Notes: generated from the letters alone by a model not told the origin. A stretch of 64,000 nucleotides of DNA from Paenibacillus tuaregi (GCF_900086655.1 NZ_LT575476.1:17785-81784); one strand, 5' to 3'; shown: positions 15,142 through 23,778, numbered from the stretch's first letter. Made by a program: numbers and translations.

Positions 15142-15591
15142 ATGCTGATATTAGAACGAGCAATAAAAGATGATGCACAAAGGCTTGCTGAGATACAAAA
15201 GGCCAGCTTTGATGAAGAGTCAAAACATTTCAATAATAACGAAATAGGTGGCCCATCAGGTTATGATTCGCCAAGCTGGCAAGAAGAGATGATGCAAAAT
15301 TGTGAGTATTTTAAGGTGCTCCTTGATGGGGAAATAATAGGGGGAGTTTTGATATTAATAGAAAGTAGTGAAGCACATAATCTTGGTCGGATTTTTATTG
15401 ATCCGAACTTTCAGAATCAAGGACTTGGGATGAGAGTAATTGAAGAAATTGAAGGAATCTATTCAGGTTGTAACAAATGGTGGCTTGACACACCTAGCTG
15501 GAGTGTGAAAAATCACCATTTCTATACAAAGTGCGGATATTCTAAGGTTGGTGAGGAAGGAGGGCTGTATATTTTTGAGAAGACGATTTAG
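15142..15591 (+). CDS. GNAT family N-acetyltransferase
   Basis: A 149-aa GCN5-related acetyltransferase, which transfers acetyl from acetyl-CoA to an amine. Visible parts: an N-terminal RAIKDDAQRLAEIQKASF helix pair, the central strand IIGGVLILIE, the beta-4 strand LGRIFIDPNF, the acetyl-CoA loop QNQGLGMRV (variant of Q/RxxGxG/A) and the C-terminal FYTKCGYSKVG. The substrate is unknown. I prefer ATG 15142 because GGAG lies 9 bases before it; an ATG at 15127 lacks a site. It is one of several GNAT genes in this island. Confidence 0.88.
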   Translation: MLILERAIKDDAQRLAEIQKASFDEESKHFNNNEIGGPSGYDSPSWQEEMMQNCEYFKVLLDGEIIGGVLILIESSEAHNLGRIFIDPNFQNQGLGMRVIEEIEGIYSGCNKWWLDTPSWSVKNHHFYTKCGYSKVGEEGGLYIFEKTI

Positions 15592-15644
15592 ACATGCGGG
15601 AATCGTCTTCCCCCGAAGATATCAAATGAAAGGTGAGGAAATCT

Positions 15645-15956
15645 ATGAAACATATTAGAGTTATCTTCTCTTTAATATCAATCTTTCTAGGTATCATTAT
15701 TATTACCGTTTCAAAAATAGTAGAAGAGTTTGCAGTTCAACTTGGGCGGGCTGCATTCCAAGCAGCGGCTGCCGGATTATATAGTCCACAGGACTATGAG
15801 ATGAACTTATCACTCAATTACTGGTTAGGTTCATTATGTATAATTGGCGGTTTTATTTTTCTATTCGGAGATTTGATAAGCAAATATATGCGTGATGTTC
15901 GAAATGCTGCTCAAGAATTTAACAACGAACACAATGGAAGTAATCCTAATAAGTAG
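15645..15956 (+). CDS. Small two-helix membrane protein, unknown
   Basis: 103 aa with two hydrophobic segments (about residues 4-24 and 62-80) separated by an alanine-rich, soluble stretch (GRAAFQAAAAGLY), and a polar Asn-rich C-terminus. No family recognised. The ATG start is supported by a GGTGAGG site 7 bases upstream. It follows the GNAT gene by 53 bases and may be co-transcribed. Confidence 0.65.
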   Translation: MKHIRVIFSLISIFLGIIIITVSKIVEEFAVQLGRAAFQAAAAGLYSPQDYEMNLSLNYWLGSLCIIGGFIFLFGDLISKYMRDVRNAAQEFNNEHNGSNPNK

Positions 15957-16055
15957 TGAGTAAAAAAATCAAATTTCATGAACGCCGGGGCCATATGTCC
16001 TCAGGCTCATGAGCCCAAGAATGGGAAACTTAACCGCCTAAAGAGGAGGGGGAAA

Positions 16056-16505
16056 ATGTACTCTCACCGAAGTCTTGACCATAAAGATTTAGAAACCATC
16101 TGTTCTTTTCCGCAAACCGAAGAGGAATTAAGCTACGTAAGCCCTAAGTTTGTTTATCCATTAACTCCAGACCAAATATTAAATTTATTAGAGGGTCGGT
16201 TCGAACCTACGGTTATTCTAGATAATCGGACGAATGAAGTCGTCGCTTATGCAAATATATATGGTTATGATGCGGAGGAAGGCTGCGGTTGGCTTGGTAA
16301 TGTAATCGTGTCGCCTAAGTACAGGGGGCAAGGGGCAGCACGATATTTACTAGATGTAATGCTTGATAAAGCTAAAAACAATTTAGGATGCAAAATGATG
16401 CAGTTAGCCTGCCATAACACGAATTCAAGAGGGTTAGCATTCTACACTAAGTATGGGTTTAAACCTTTTGATATCGAGATACCGGGAGCTGATGCAAAGC
16501 ATTAA
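16056..16505 (+). CDS. GNAT family N-acetyltransferase
   Basis: 149 aa. The fold is shown by the strand EVVAYANIYGYD, GWLGNVIVSPKYRGQGAAR (beta-4 plus the RGQGxxR acetyl-CoA loop) and NTNSRGLAFYTKYGFKP at the end. The early DLETICSFPQTEEEL resembles GNAT proteins of the fosfomycin/ribosomal type loosely, but no substrate can be named. The ATG start has a clear GAGGAGGG site 5 bases upstream; the in-frame codons further upstream are not needed. It stands in the AT-rich part of the island. Confidence 0.9.
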   Translation: MYSHRSLDHKDLETICSFPQTEEELSYVSPKFVYPLTPDQILNLLEGRFEPTVILDNRTNEVVAYANIYGYDAEEGCGWLGNVIVSPKYRGQGAARYLLDVMLDKAKNNLGCKMMQLACHNTNSRGLAFYTKYGFKPFDIEIPGADAKH

Positions 16506-16645
16506 TAGCCATATACATGCGTAAAGAACTTATTTGAATGGCGAAAGCGGCTTGGACATAAAGGTGAAGTGGATGATGAGCCACCTGGAAGTACGGGCAG
16601 GATTACAAGATTACGTTCGTAGTATTTTGAGGAAATATGTTATAG

Positions 16646-16873
16646 ATGGCGAGAAGCATGAAAAGAGGAATTAGGAACTTTAGGGTCATTGTTTCCGTGT
16701 TCTTTTGTTGCTCTAGTGATTTGTATGCTACCCCGTTAGGAGAGAATATTAGGATAAGTATGGCAAGAACTTTAATAAGCACGAGGTTGCAAGATGAGAC
16801 ATGGTTATTAGTGGGGAAAGAGAAAAAGGATAAGCTAATCAAAGAGTTTTATGATCAGTACGGGATTGAATGA
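16646..16873 (+). CDS. Doubtful ORF or gene remnant
   Basis: A 75-aa frame without a convincing ribosome site. Its C-terminal half (ETWLLVGKEKKDKLIKEF) reads like a real protein, the N-terminal half does not. Just upstream, two other frames also look protein-like (for example VDDEPPGSTGRITRLRS at about 16570-16620). The stretch 16506-16930 is therefore probably a decayed gene. Family unknown. Confidence 0.3.
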   Translation: MARSMKRGIRNFRVIVSVFFCCSSDLYATPLGENIRISMARTLISTRLQDETWLLVGKEKKDKLIKEFYDQYGIE

Positions 16874-16943
16874 CTGGGTTGGCGGTTGGACGGAAAGGCT
16901 TAGGAACATTTGTCCGAACTTAACCGGGAAAGGAGGTACGGTA

Positions 16944-17411
16944 ATGAGAAGGGGCATTACATTTGAAATCCCAAATGATTATGGAAGTTTCCTTGGGGAT
17001 ATATTAAAACCCTTAGATACAGCCGGATTCGATTGGTACATTGGCGGAGAAGAGTCTTATTTAGTAGACGGGGGGAGACTAGATAACCCGCTATTCTCAC
17101 GTGAGATTATAGGAATGGATGGGGGGCATCTTAAAGATATTATTGAGAACAACAAGTATTATTTAATATTTCAGGATTTAAAAGCTTTTCCTAAGGGGAA
17201 AGCAGGAGCAGAGGTGAGGACGTATAAGGAATATTTAGATAGCGCTTGTCAGCTTGCGCTTCTAGTTATTGATAGCTCTTATATTACGGTCTATTGCAAA
17301 GATGGGGGCACACTTGAAAGCTTGCATCAGAATGCAAAGGTAAGAGGGTATAGCAATCTGGATTACATAACTGATGATAACGACATGAGGACTCATTTAA
17401 CGGTGTGGTAA
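16944..17411 (+). CDS. DUF2691 family protein
   Basis: 155 aa, soluble. It opens with MRRGITFEIPNDYGSFLGD and contains FDWYIGGEESY and YYLIFQDLKAF, which fit the DUF2691 family of Bacillales. The function is unknown. I choose ATG 16944 because an AAGGAGG site precedes it by 7 bases; the longer frame from 16851 would start inside the previous remnant. The neighbours are unrelated small genes. Confidence 0.8.
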   Translation: MRRGITFEIPNDYGSFLGDILKPLDTAGFDWYIGGEESYLVDGGRLDNPLFSREIIGMDGGHLKDIIENNKYYLIFQDLKAFPKGKAGAEVRTYKEYLDSACQLALLVIDSSYITVYCKDGGTLESLHQNAKVRGYSNLDYITDDNDMRTHLTVW

Positions 17412-17505
17412 ACAACAGGTAATGGAAGTAGCCTGCCGGATAGTACAAAGATTTTAGTGAAGCTGAAATAGTTACTACAAATATTACATAGGAAAAAAGT
17501 GGAAT

Positions 17506-17877
17506 ATGAATAAATCAGCAGTCATTCTGAGGATTGCGATACTTATTATTCTTACAGCATTGAGCATTATAGTAGGTATAGAAGTTTTTAATAGATTCGA
17601 TGGGGGATTTTTTAGTCATCAAGCCGTACCCATAGGGTACTCGTTAGTATTTATCGTTCTACTGATTGGTATAGGAATTACGCTGGGATACATAATAGAA
17701 GGTAAATCTGTTATTACCACCCTTATATTGCTATGGCCTGTAGTGCAAATTATTATTATGGTTCTATTTCTTATACTGGGAGTATTTTTGAATGTATTAA
17801 TGTGTAGCTTTATACCCTTTAATAGTATGGCCAGTGAATTTAATTGGCGAAAGTATATCTTTAGGATTCCAAATTAA
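17506..17877 (+). CDS. Three-helix membrane protein, unknown
   Basis: 123 aa, very hydrophobic, with segments near residues 7-25, 43-65 and 68-98, then a polar tail FNWRKYIFRIPN. No motif and no family. The ribosome site is weak (GTGGAAT before ATG). Directly after the stop, another frame (17885-18007) again encodes a hydrophobic protein end, so the locus may be a frameshifted longer gene. Confidence 0.55.
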   Translation: MNKSAVILRIAILIILTALSIIVGIEVFNRFDGGFFSHQAVPIGYSLVFIVLLIGIGITLGYIIEGKSVITTLILLWPVVQIIIMVLFLILGVFLNVLMCSFIPFNSMASEFNWRKYIFRIPN

Positions 17878-17884
17878 TCGTATC

Positions 17885-18007
17885 CTTCTCCGAAGAGATC
17901 GGGATGAATTGTCTAAAGTGTTGTTAGGCGTACTGATCAACGTAAGCATCATCATCTATGTCATTTATGAAATATCCAAAGACTTCCTTGCGAATCTCTA
18001 TATGTAA
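17885..18007 (+). pseudogene. C-terminal fragment of a membrane protein
   Basis: A frame without a start codon encodes a stretch containing RDRDELSKVLLGVLINVS and a hydrophobic helix ending in LANLYM before TAA at 18005. It lies in a different frame just behind the previous gene. It may be that gene's displaced end or the remnant of a separate one. Confidence 0.35.
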
Positions 18008-18108
18008 CTGCAAAAGTTTAGCTTCTGTACCTATCTAAAACTATATTCGAAGAGTTTCAAACGACCTTAAAGGCAGTTGAAGCGAATCAAATTCAGGAGG
18101 CCACTTGT

Positions 18109-18732
18109 ATGAGCAGAACTCAAAGGCCGCTTTTTTCTAAAAATATGACGATGCAGGAATTTGAAATGCACTATTGGTATAAAGAAGAATTGGTGGGCAT
18201 ATGCAGAGAACATGGACTTCTATCCTTTGGGACAAAAGCGGAGCTGGAGATAAGGATAAAGAACTTGTTGGCTGGTGAAGCAAGCCCCGACAGACGGTTA
18301 GTTAACACGGGCGTCAGAAAGAAAACGGAACTTAGGGAACTGTCGCTGGACACGAGACTGATTCCGGATGGTTTTAAATTCAATCAGATGGCAAGAGAGT
18401 TTTTTGCAAAGTATTACAACAAAAAGAAATTCTCTTTCACTAAAGAAATGGCAGCAGCCCTTAGGGAGGCTGAACGCTTGGGCGACATGGAAATGACAGT
18501 GGCTGATTTGATAAAAATTTATGAAGGAGAGAAGCCTCTTGCCAGCTTAGAAGAGAGAACCTATCAGTGGAACAATTTCGTTAAGGATTTTAATAAGGAT
18601 GCCCGGACTAAAAAGATAAAAGACCGCATGAAAGTTGCCGCACAATTATGGGGCAAGGTACGTGACAATCCAGGTCAAAAACGGTATTCCCCTGATTTAT
18701 TAGAAGAGTACTTGAAGGATAAGCGGGAATGA
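18109..18732 (+). CDS. SAP-domain protein with DUF6434-like region
   Basis: 207 aa. Residues 13-55 form a SAP-like helix-extended-loop-helix (YKEELVGICREHGLLSFG, then KAELEIRIKNLL), a fold that usually binds nucleic acid. After a basic linker comes a DUF6434-like region with LDTRLIPDGFKFNQMAREFF, FVKDFN and the closing YSPDLLEEYLK. Such proteins occur in many Firmicutes without known function. The ATG start has an AGGAGG site 9 bases before it. It is a stand-alone gene. Confidence 0.82.
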   Translation: MSRTQRPLFSKNMTMQEFEMHYWYKEELVGICREHGLLSFGTKAELEIRIKNLLAGEASPDRRLVNTGVRKKTELRELSLDTRLIPDGFKFNQMAREFFAKYYNKKKFSFTKEMAAALREAERLGDMEMTVADLIKIYEGEKPLASLEERTYQWNNFVKDFNKDARTKKIKDRMKVAAQLWGKVRDNPGQKRYSPDLLEEYLKDKRE

Positions 18733-18839
18733 ACCCGCTTGCCTGAAATTAGGGAGAACAACACACATCAACCTCCACGAATATACATAATAAAATACGA
18801 ATACCTCCCTCCATGTTAATTAAAAAGGAGTGATTCACA

Positions 18840-19532
18840 GTGACTGCGCATGAGCAAATTTATCAGAATCAAACCCATACTTATGAGCTAATGATTAGTA
18901 AGCAGCCCGAGCTCTCAGAGCTAATAAGGGGGATTAGGGATTACAAGGATCTGGATATCCTAGATTTAGGGGCCGGTTCAGGCAGATTATCCAGTGTTCT
19001 TGCTAAGGATGCAAAATCACTGATATGCACAGATATTTCATCTTCTATGCTGGAGCTATTAGAAATTAATCTGGTAGAACAAGGAATTGTCCGTAATTGG
19101 ACAAAGGTAGTAGCTGATCATAGGGTAATCCCCGTTGCGGATAACTCCATTGATGTAGTGGTTTCGGGGTGGAGTATCTGTTACTTAGCAAATACGGATA
19201 ACCTGGATTGGGAAGAGAATTTAAAGCTTATTATTTCAGAACTTTATCGTGTTTTGAGGCCAAATGGAACGATAATTATTTTTGAAACTATGGGTACGGG
19301 TACGGAAACCCCGAATCCTCCAGCGTTCTTGACGAACTACTACAAAGCTCTTGAGGAGGACTATGGTTTTCAGCATAAGTGGATACGCATGGATTATAAA
19401 TTTAGTGATGTTGAAGAGGCGAAGAACTGCACGGAGTTCTTTTTTGGAGAAGAGCTGGCAAAGAAGATTGCAGAGAATCAGTGGTCAACTGTTCCGGAAT
19501 GTGCGGGAGTTTGGTGGAAACATGTGAAATAA
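18840..19532 (+). CDS. Class I SAM-dependent methyltransferase
   Basis: 230 aa with the Rossmann-like methyltransferase fold. Motif I is LDILDLGAGSGRLSSVL (residues 38-54), the acidic end of strand 2 is CTDIS, and motif IV/post-I regions are DNSIDVVVSGWSICYL and YRVLRPNGTIIIFETMG. The substrate cannot be read; small molecules or lipids are as likely as nucleic acid. The start is GTG, supported by AAGGAG 9 bases upstream. The neighbours give no pathway. Confidence 0.9.
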   Translation: MTAHEQIYQNQTHTYELMISKQPELSELIRGIRDYKDLDILDLGAGSGRLSSVLAKDAKSLICTDISSSMLELLEINLVEQGIVRNWTKVVADHRVIPVADNSIDVVVSGWSICYLANTDNLDWEENLKLIISELYRVLRPNGTIIIFETMGTGTETPNPPAFLTNYYKALEEDYGFQHKWIRMDYKFSDVEEAKNCTEFFFGEELAKKIAENQWSTVPECAGVWWKHVK

Positions 19533-19535
19533 GTA

Positions 19536-19816
19536 TACTGCCTGGCAATATGCTGGGTACCATCAGTCATGGGTAGGAAAAGTGCTATTTACTCTAATCA
19601 TCCAGTAGGTATTAGATATAATTACTTTGTAAGCGATGATTCTTATACAAATTATCATTTTGTAGCAGGTAATGGTTATAAGGAACAATCAGGTGTTACT
19701 TATTTTGGTATCAAAGATCCTGACAATGGGCAGTATATAACACTCATACAGTCTGGCTGAACTGGGCTAATAATGTAAATGATTTTGGCATGATACTTAC
19801 TATTCCACAGACATAA
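19536..19816 (+). pseudogene. Degraded gene, possible C39-like cysteine peptidase end
   Basis: Three frames carry consecutive protein-like pieces: YTAWQYAGYHQSWVGKV (19536 on), then SNHPVGIRYNYFVSDDS...GYKEQSGVTYFGIKDPDNGQ up to TGA near 19760, then VWLNWANNVNDFGMILTIPQ to TAA 19816. The middle piece has the H...GY...DP...G order typical of the end of C39-like peptidase domains. Two frameshifts break it. The family call is tentative. Confidence 0.4.
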
Positions 19817-19875
19817 GTAATTTTATTCTCTCCGCTATTTAGTCGAGCGTAATGATTAGATAGCGGGAGAATCTA

Positions 19876-20361
19876 GTGAGGTATGGTGTTATGTATAAAA
19901 AAGAAGTTGTCTATATTGCATTACTTATGATTAATATTCTATTTATAATTCTTGTGGATATTACTACATTTAAAGTAAGACCAGATCGTGGTATATCAGC
20001 AAATGGTAACCCCGGAATTATAGTGTTAACCTTTGGAGTAGCATTTTTCTTAATACTAGTTATCCTTACTTATTTAGAAATTTATAGAATGTTGGAGAGA
20101 ACAGACAAACCTAAAATAATATTAATACCTGTTCTTTCCTTAGTTTTTCTAACTCTAGTTATAATAGGGGAAGTTACTAAGGTTAATTTATTGAGAGAAA
20201 AATTAAGAGGACTTACAAATGATGAAGACTCAGCAGTTTATCATTTTGGCTGGATTAACCAATACACAAATACCTTATTTTTCAATCAATACATTTTGAT
20301 TGCTGGCATTAGTCTATCAGTATTTCTTGCGTGGGTAATATATAGTTATAGAAACAAATAA
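19876..20361 (+). CDS. Four-helix membrane protein, unknown
   Basis: 161 aa from GTG, or 156 aa from ATG 19891. Hydrophobic segments lie near residues 10-29, 46-68, 80-100 and 138-157, with a charged loop (KLRGLTNDEDSAVYHFG) between the last two. No family recognised. Codon use is strikingly AT-rich compared with the housekeeping genes in this window, which suggests transfer. A weak terminator lies at 20446-20483. Confidence 0.6.
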   Translation: MRYGVMYKKEVVYIALLMINILFIILVDITTFKVRPDRGISANGNPGIIVLTFGVAFFLILVILTYLEIYRMLERTDKPKIILIPVLSLVFLTLVIIGEVTKVNLLREKLRGLTNDEDSAVYHFGWINQYTNTLFFNQYILIAGISLSVFLAWVIYSYRNK

Positions 20362-20445
20362 CAAAGGATTTTTTAAAAGTGAGCATATTGTTACATATAG
20401 AGAGAATAGGGAAATCAATTGAACAAGGCATTAAATCACTATAAA

Positions 20446-20483
20446 GTTAGGCTGAATTAATTAGTCTAGCTTTTCTTTTTTGG
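20446..20483 (+). terminator. Probable intrinsic terminator
   Basis: GTTAGGCT and AGTCTAGC pair (two G-T pairs) around GAATTAATT and are followed by TTTTCTTTTTT. The rest of the 20362-20692 spacer holds only the GNAT stub described next. Confidence 0.6.
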
Positions 20484-20562
20484 ATCTTTTAATACAACTG
20501 GCATAAGGCAATTTACTCATGTGAAGAAATTACCACTTAGGATGATGCGGTTACAGTTTGAA

Positions 20563-20649
20563 ATGAAATGTAAACCACCAACTTTTTTCGAAATAGATAC
20601 TGGGCGCTTAATTCTAATGCATCTCTACGATTTGGACTACGTGCAATAA
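20563..20649 (+). pseudogene. N-terminal stub of a GNAT acetyltransferase
   Basis: A 28-codon frame reads EIDTGRLILMHLYDLDYVQ before TAA. The TGRLILRxLxxxD pattern is the usual first strand and helix of RimJ/RimL-type GNAT proteins. It ends abruptly 43 bases before a complete GNAT gene, so it is probably the leftover of another member. Confidence 0.45.
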
Positions 20650-20692
20650 AAACCCGACGATTTGACAATAAAACCTTAAAGGATGTGTCACC

Positions 20693-21301
20693 ATGCCCCG
20701 GCTGCTTGGAAATCGAATTATTTTGAGAGAATATCAGAAGGAAGATTTAGATTCAATGAGACAGTGGTGCAACGACCCGGAAATCGTTGATAACTTATCA
20801 GATGTTTTCTTATTCCCACATACCGTAAATGGAACAGAACAATATTTGAATTCATTACTTGAGGGAACAACAGAGCAGAAAGGATTTGTAATTGCTCTAA
20901 AAGATACTGAAGAATATATAGGTCAAATTGATTTATTCAGATTAGATTGGAAGAATAGATCGGCCGAGCTTGGGATCGTGATTGGAATTAAGAAATATCT
21001 CGGCAAGGGATACGGTACTGAAGCAATAAAAGTACTGCAAGAGTTTGTATTTAACAGATTAAATTTAAATCGATTGCAGTTGCAAGTTCACGATTTCAAT
21101 GAAAGAGCGTATAGATGCTACGTAAAGTGCGGGTTTAAGGAAGAAGGAAGATTGAGGGAGAGGAATTTTATTCATGGACGTTATTCAGATACGATTTACA
21201 TGAGCATTCTAAAAAGAGAGTATGAAGAAATAACCTCCTCCCGTGATAGCCTATCTAATAAGATGCAACAGGATAATGATTACACCCAAAAGTATGATTA
21301 A
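20693..21301 (+). CDS. GNAT acetyltransferase, RimJ/RimL-like
   Basis: 202 aa. The order is LLGNRIILREYQKEDLDSM (first strand and helix), FVIALKDTEEYIGQIDLF, SAELGIVIGIKKYLGKGYGTEA (beta-4 and acetyl-CoA loop GKGYGTEA) and RLQLQVHDFNERAYRCYVK with CGFKEEGRLRE. This is the protein N-terminal or small-molecule acetylating type. The ATG has an AAAGGATG site. After the natural-looking end SILKREYEE about 24 extra residues follow. They are the antisense of the small gene at 21251-21415, so the original stop may have been lost. Confidence 0.9.
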   Translation: MPRLLGNRIILREYQKEDLDSMRQWCNDPEIVDNLSDVFLFPHTVNGTEQYLNSLLEGTTEQKGFVIALKDTEEYIGQIDLFRLDWKNRSAELGIVIGIKKYLGKGYGTEAIKVLQEFVFNRLNLNRLQLQVHDFNERAYRCYVKCGFKEEGRLRERNFIHGRYSDTIYMSILKREYEEITSSRDSLSNKMQQDNDYTQKYD

Positions 21302-21415
21302 GATGCCGAGTACCCAACGATGGAACGATGAGTGGGAATCTTTGGTAGAGCCTTTTTTTATGATCGTAAATACCTCAGCAGCAATGATAAGAATGCCAGC
21401 AATTATTGAACTCAC
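21251..21415 (-). CDS. Small two-helix membrane protein, antisense to the GNAT 3' end
   Basis: 54 aa from GTG at 21415; AAAGGAG lies 9 bases upstream, while the ATG at 21424 would touch the ribosome site directly. Two hydrophobic segments (SSIIAGILIIAAEVF and LGILIILLGVIIILLHL) flank a polar loop with Lys and Ser. No family recognised. It overlaps the last 51 bases of the GNAT gene on the other strand. It is one of only two minus-strand genes in the island. Confidence 0.6.
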   Translation of the reverse strand: MSSIIAGILIIAAEVFTIIKKGSTKDSHSSFHRWVLGILIILLGVIIILLHLIR

Positions 21416-21686
21416 TTTGATCATCTCCTTTACTTAAGAAACGCAGGAAATAACAAATAGTTCGTGTGCAAAGCAGGAATATGAGGCTGTCTTCATAAAC
21501 TAGCTGCTTATATTCGGTGGCCAAGAACTTTCTGGAGCTTAACTGGCTAATTGGAATAATTACTTCCAACTTCTACGCCCATTCAAGCGTTCTCATAAGA
21601 GACATACCAATGATCCCCGGTTCATTATTTAGAAAAGGTTGTGTTCCATATATATAGAAGACAACCAACAATTAGGAGGAAATTTA

Positions 21687-22142
21687 GTGGGATACATCAT
21701 GGATCTAAGGGAACAGGTTGGTTCGAGGCCCTTGATTATGCCGGGTTCATGCGTGCTAGTCTTCAACAAAGAGGGTCAATTATTGCTCCAAAAGCGGACA
21801 GACAGCCTAGACTGGGGAACTATTGGAGGTTCCATGGAACCGGGGGAATCATTCGAGGATACCGCCAGAAGGGAACTACTTGAAGAGGCTGGATTAACAG
21901 TGAATGCGCTTACTTTTATTAATATCTTTTCAGGACAAGACATGTACTACAAATACCCTAACGGAGACGAGGTTTATAATGTTATCGCAATGTTCGAGGT
22001 GCGTGATGTGGAAGATGAGCCTAGGATCAATGATCATGAAAGCCTTGAGCTCGGGTACTTCTCTCTGGATGAGCCGATCTCGGATTTGAACCCATTTTCA
22101 GAGCTTTACCTAAGAAAAGCGGGGTACATAAAGCTCTGGTAG
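21687..22142 (+). CDS. NUDIX hydrolase
   Basis: 151 aa. It should hydrolyse a nucleoside diphosphate linked to another group. The Nudix box is complete: GSMEPGESFEDTARRELLEEAGL, with the catalytic REx2EE at about residues 63-67. The PGSCVLVFNKEGQLLLQKR start and YVNVIAMFEV-like strand fit the MutT-type fold. The start is GTG 21687, because AGGAGGA lies 6 bases before it; the longer frame from 21639 has no site. The natural substrate is unknown. Confidence 0.92.
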   Translation: MGYIMDLREQVGSRPLIMPGSCVLVFNKEGQLLLQKRTDSLDWGTIGGSMEPGESFEDTARRELLEEAGLTVNALTFINIFSGQDMYYKYPNGDEVYNVIAMFEVRDVEDEPRINDHESLELGYFSLDEPISDLNPFSELYLRKAGYIKLW

Positions 22143-22199
22143 CTGTTATACCCTTGGACCAACCATATCACCTTCAGGGAGGAGCGAGAAACCTACTAC

Positions 22200-22442
22200 A
22201 TGGGCAATAACTTTTACAAAATATTAGGTTCCATATTTATGGCGGTAAGTGCAATTTTGTACACGATTGAGCGAATTACGGCAAGTATATCCTGGTCGCT
22301 GATTGCTGCGGCTCATGCGTCCCATGGAAGCATCTTTAATGTTCCCCTGAAGTACCCTGGTCTTTTCGACAACTTCTTCGTATGGTTCCTATTCTTAATT
22401 GGATTTGTAATTCTGGCATACGGGTTCCCTAGGAAGGGCTAG
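22200..22442 (+). CDS. Small membrane protein, unknown
   Basis: 80 aa with two hydrophobic segments (residues 8-25 and 58-76) and a middle loop with SHGSIFNVPLKYPGLF. The ATG start has a GGAGG site at somewhat long distance. It is followed after 11 bases by another membrane protein gene and then a DinB gene. The three are closely spaced and probably one transcript. Confidence 0.6.
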   Translation: MGNNFYKILGSIFMAVSAILYTIERITASISWSLIAAAHASHGSIFNVPLKYPGLFDNFFVWFLFLIGFVILAYGFPRKG

Positions 22443-22453
22443 GGGTTATTAAG

Positions 22454-22888
22454 ATGACAAGCTCTCTTAAAACAAAATTTGCCGCAGCATTCCTAACTCC
22501 GATTATATTTTCGCTAATGGCAGGTTTATATTTTGCGAATGAAACGTATGACTTCAGCTTCTATTTTAAGGGGGGTCTGATCTATAGCTCCTTACCTATT
22601 CTTCTTATAGGGCTGTCCTTTTCTGTCGCAATGGGAGCATTGTATAACCGTCTCTATATTAGAAGCAAGGCGCTGCAACTAATTACTGTACTCCTTGCTT
22701 ATGCTGCCGCCGGATTCCTTGGAACGTGTATATATTGTGCTGCTGTAACGTTACCTGGTGGTGTGGATTGGAATTGGGAGGGCGTAAGGTCTCTTTCGGC
22801 ATTTGGAATTACGGCATCTCTATTATTTGCAACTATGGAATACATGCTTAGTCTGTTATCTATATTAAAAAGAAAGCGAGGCAAATAG
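22454..22888 (+). CDS. Four-helix membrane protein, unknown
   Basis: 144 aa with hydrophobic segments near residues 10-28, 40-62, 72-98 and 108-135 and a basic C-terminus (KRKRGK). No motif. It sits 11 bases after the previous gene and 1 base before the DinB gene, so translational coupling is likely. Confidence 0.6.
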   Translation: MTSSLKTKFAAAFLTPIIFSLMAGLYFANETYDFSFYFKGGLIYSSLPILLIGLSFSVAMGALYNRLYIRSKALQLITVLLAYAAAGFLGTCIYCAAVTLPGGVDWNWEGVRSLSAFGITASLLFATMEYMLSLLSILKRKRGK

Positions 22889-22889
22889 C

Positions 22890-23345
22890 ATGACTCTAAA
22901 AGATGATTTGCTGGTGGAATTTGAGGAATGGTCGGGCTTTGTGGACCGGATTGCCCATCAAGATTGGAATGTGTCCCTGGGAGAGGGGAAGTGGACCATT
23001 CATGATGTGGTGTGTCACATCTACCTGTGGGATAAATATTTTCTGGAGGAAGCAATCAAGCCTATATCCGAGGGCCAGCCTCTGACCTTACGTCACTTGG
23101 ATTACAACGAGTTCAACCGCAAGGCAGTGGAGGCAGGCAGCAAGCTCACCAAGCCAGAGCTTATTGAGCTGACCAGACAGTTCAGATCATCTATTGTGAC
23201 TGAAATTAGGGATCAGGAGCCCTCCAAATTCACAGAGGAATATGTGGATGCGGATGGAAACAAGTTCAGCGTGGAGAGCTATTTAAAAGATTTCATTTGG
23301 CATGACAGGCATCATATGAAGCAGATTGAGGATCTTAAGGAGTGA
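22890..23345 (+). CDS. DinB/YfiT-like putative metal-dependent hydrolase
   Basis: 151 aa, four-helix-bundle DinB fold. The three expected metal ligands are visible as histidines: HDVVCHIYLWDKYF near residue 50, and the pair in WHDRHHMKQIEDL near 140-144. Related proteins include thiol-dependent transferases such as BstA/YfiT. The exact reaction is unknown. ATG directly follows the stop of the upstream membrane protein gene. Codon use here is more GC-rich than in the AT-rich genes to the left. Confidence 0.88.
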   Translation: MTLKDDLLVEFEEWSGFVDRIAHQDWNVSLGEGKWTIHDVVCHIYLWDKYFLEEAIKPISEGQPLTLRHLDYNEFNRKAVEAGSKLTKPELIELTRQFRSSIVTEIRDQEPSKFTEEYVDADGNKFSVESYLKDFIWHDRHHMKQIEDLKE

Positions 23346-23351
23346 TAGCAG

Positions 23352-23596
23352 TTGGGAAGTTTGGCCGTGGAGCCATTTATATTTTTAGGATGCGCCATCC
23401 TGTTCTTTCTTCCTATTATGTTTAGGAAATATCTGGAGTACGTGCAGATACTGGCTGGCTTCGCGGTAGTCTCTGGATTAATGATCATTCATGATGAAGT
23501 TCAACAAGGATCATGTTTGCATTAGCTCTCGTGTGGGTGTTTGGCTCGATAAGTGCGCTAAGTATAAACCAAAGGAAAAATAATACCTCCCACTAG
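23352..23596 (+). pseudogene. Frameshifted small membrane protein
   Basis: From TTG 23352 a 57-codon frame encodes two hydrophobic segments (EPFIFLGCAILFFLPIM and LAGFAVVSGLMIIH) and stops at 23525. An overlapping frame from 23513 continues with FALALVWVFGSISALS to TAG 23596. Together they make a plausible three-helix protein of about 80 aa interrupted by one indel. Two overlapping small genes are the alternative. Confidence 0.45.
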
Positions 23597-23610
23597 AAAG
23601 GCTGGTTCAA

Positions 23611-23778
23611 ATGAATGAGTCTATAAGAGTACTTGAGATGATGCCGTTGATTATGCTTGGTCTGTATTTGGTTCTGATCGTGGCTGGAATTTATGCGATT
23701 TTTTTATTTATTGCGCTTGCCAAGCGGGGGATACGGGCCCTTGATATTTATCTTGACGAAAAGACAAATCAAAAATAG
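23611..23778 (+). CDS. Single-helix small membrane protein, unknown
   Basis: 55 aa: polar start, one long hydrophobic helix (MPLIMLGLYLVLIVAGIY and on), then a basic amphipathic tail (AKRGIRALDIYLDEK). It resembles in plan the 59-aa protein at 35107-35286. Its weak ribosome site (AAAGG) lowers confidence. Family unknown. Confidence 0.5.
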   Translation: MNESIRVLEMMPLIMLGLYLVLIVAGIYAIFLFIALAKRGIRALDIYLDEKTNQK

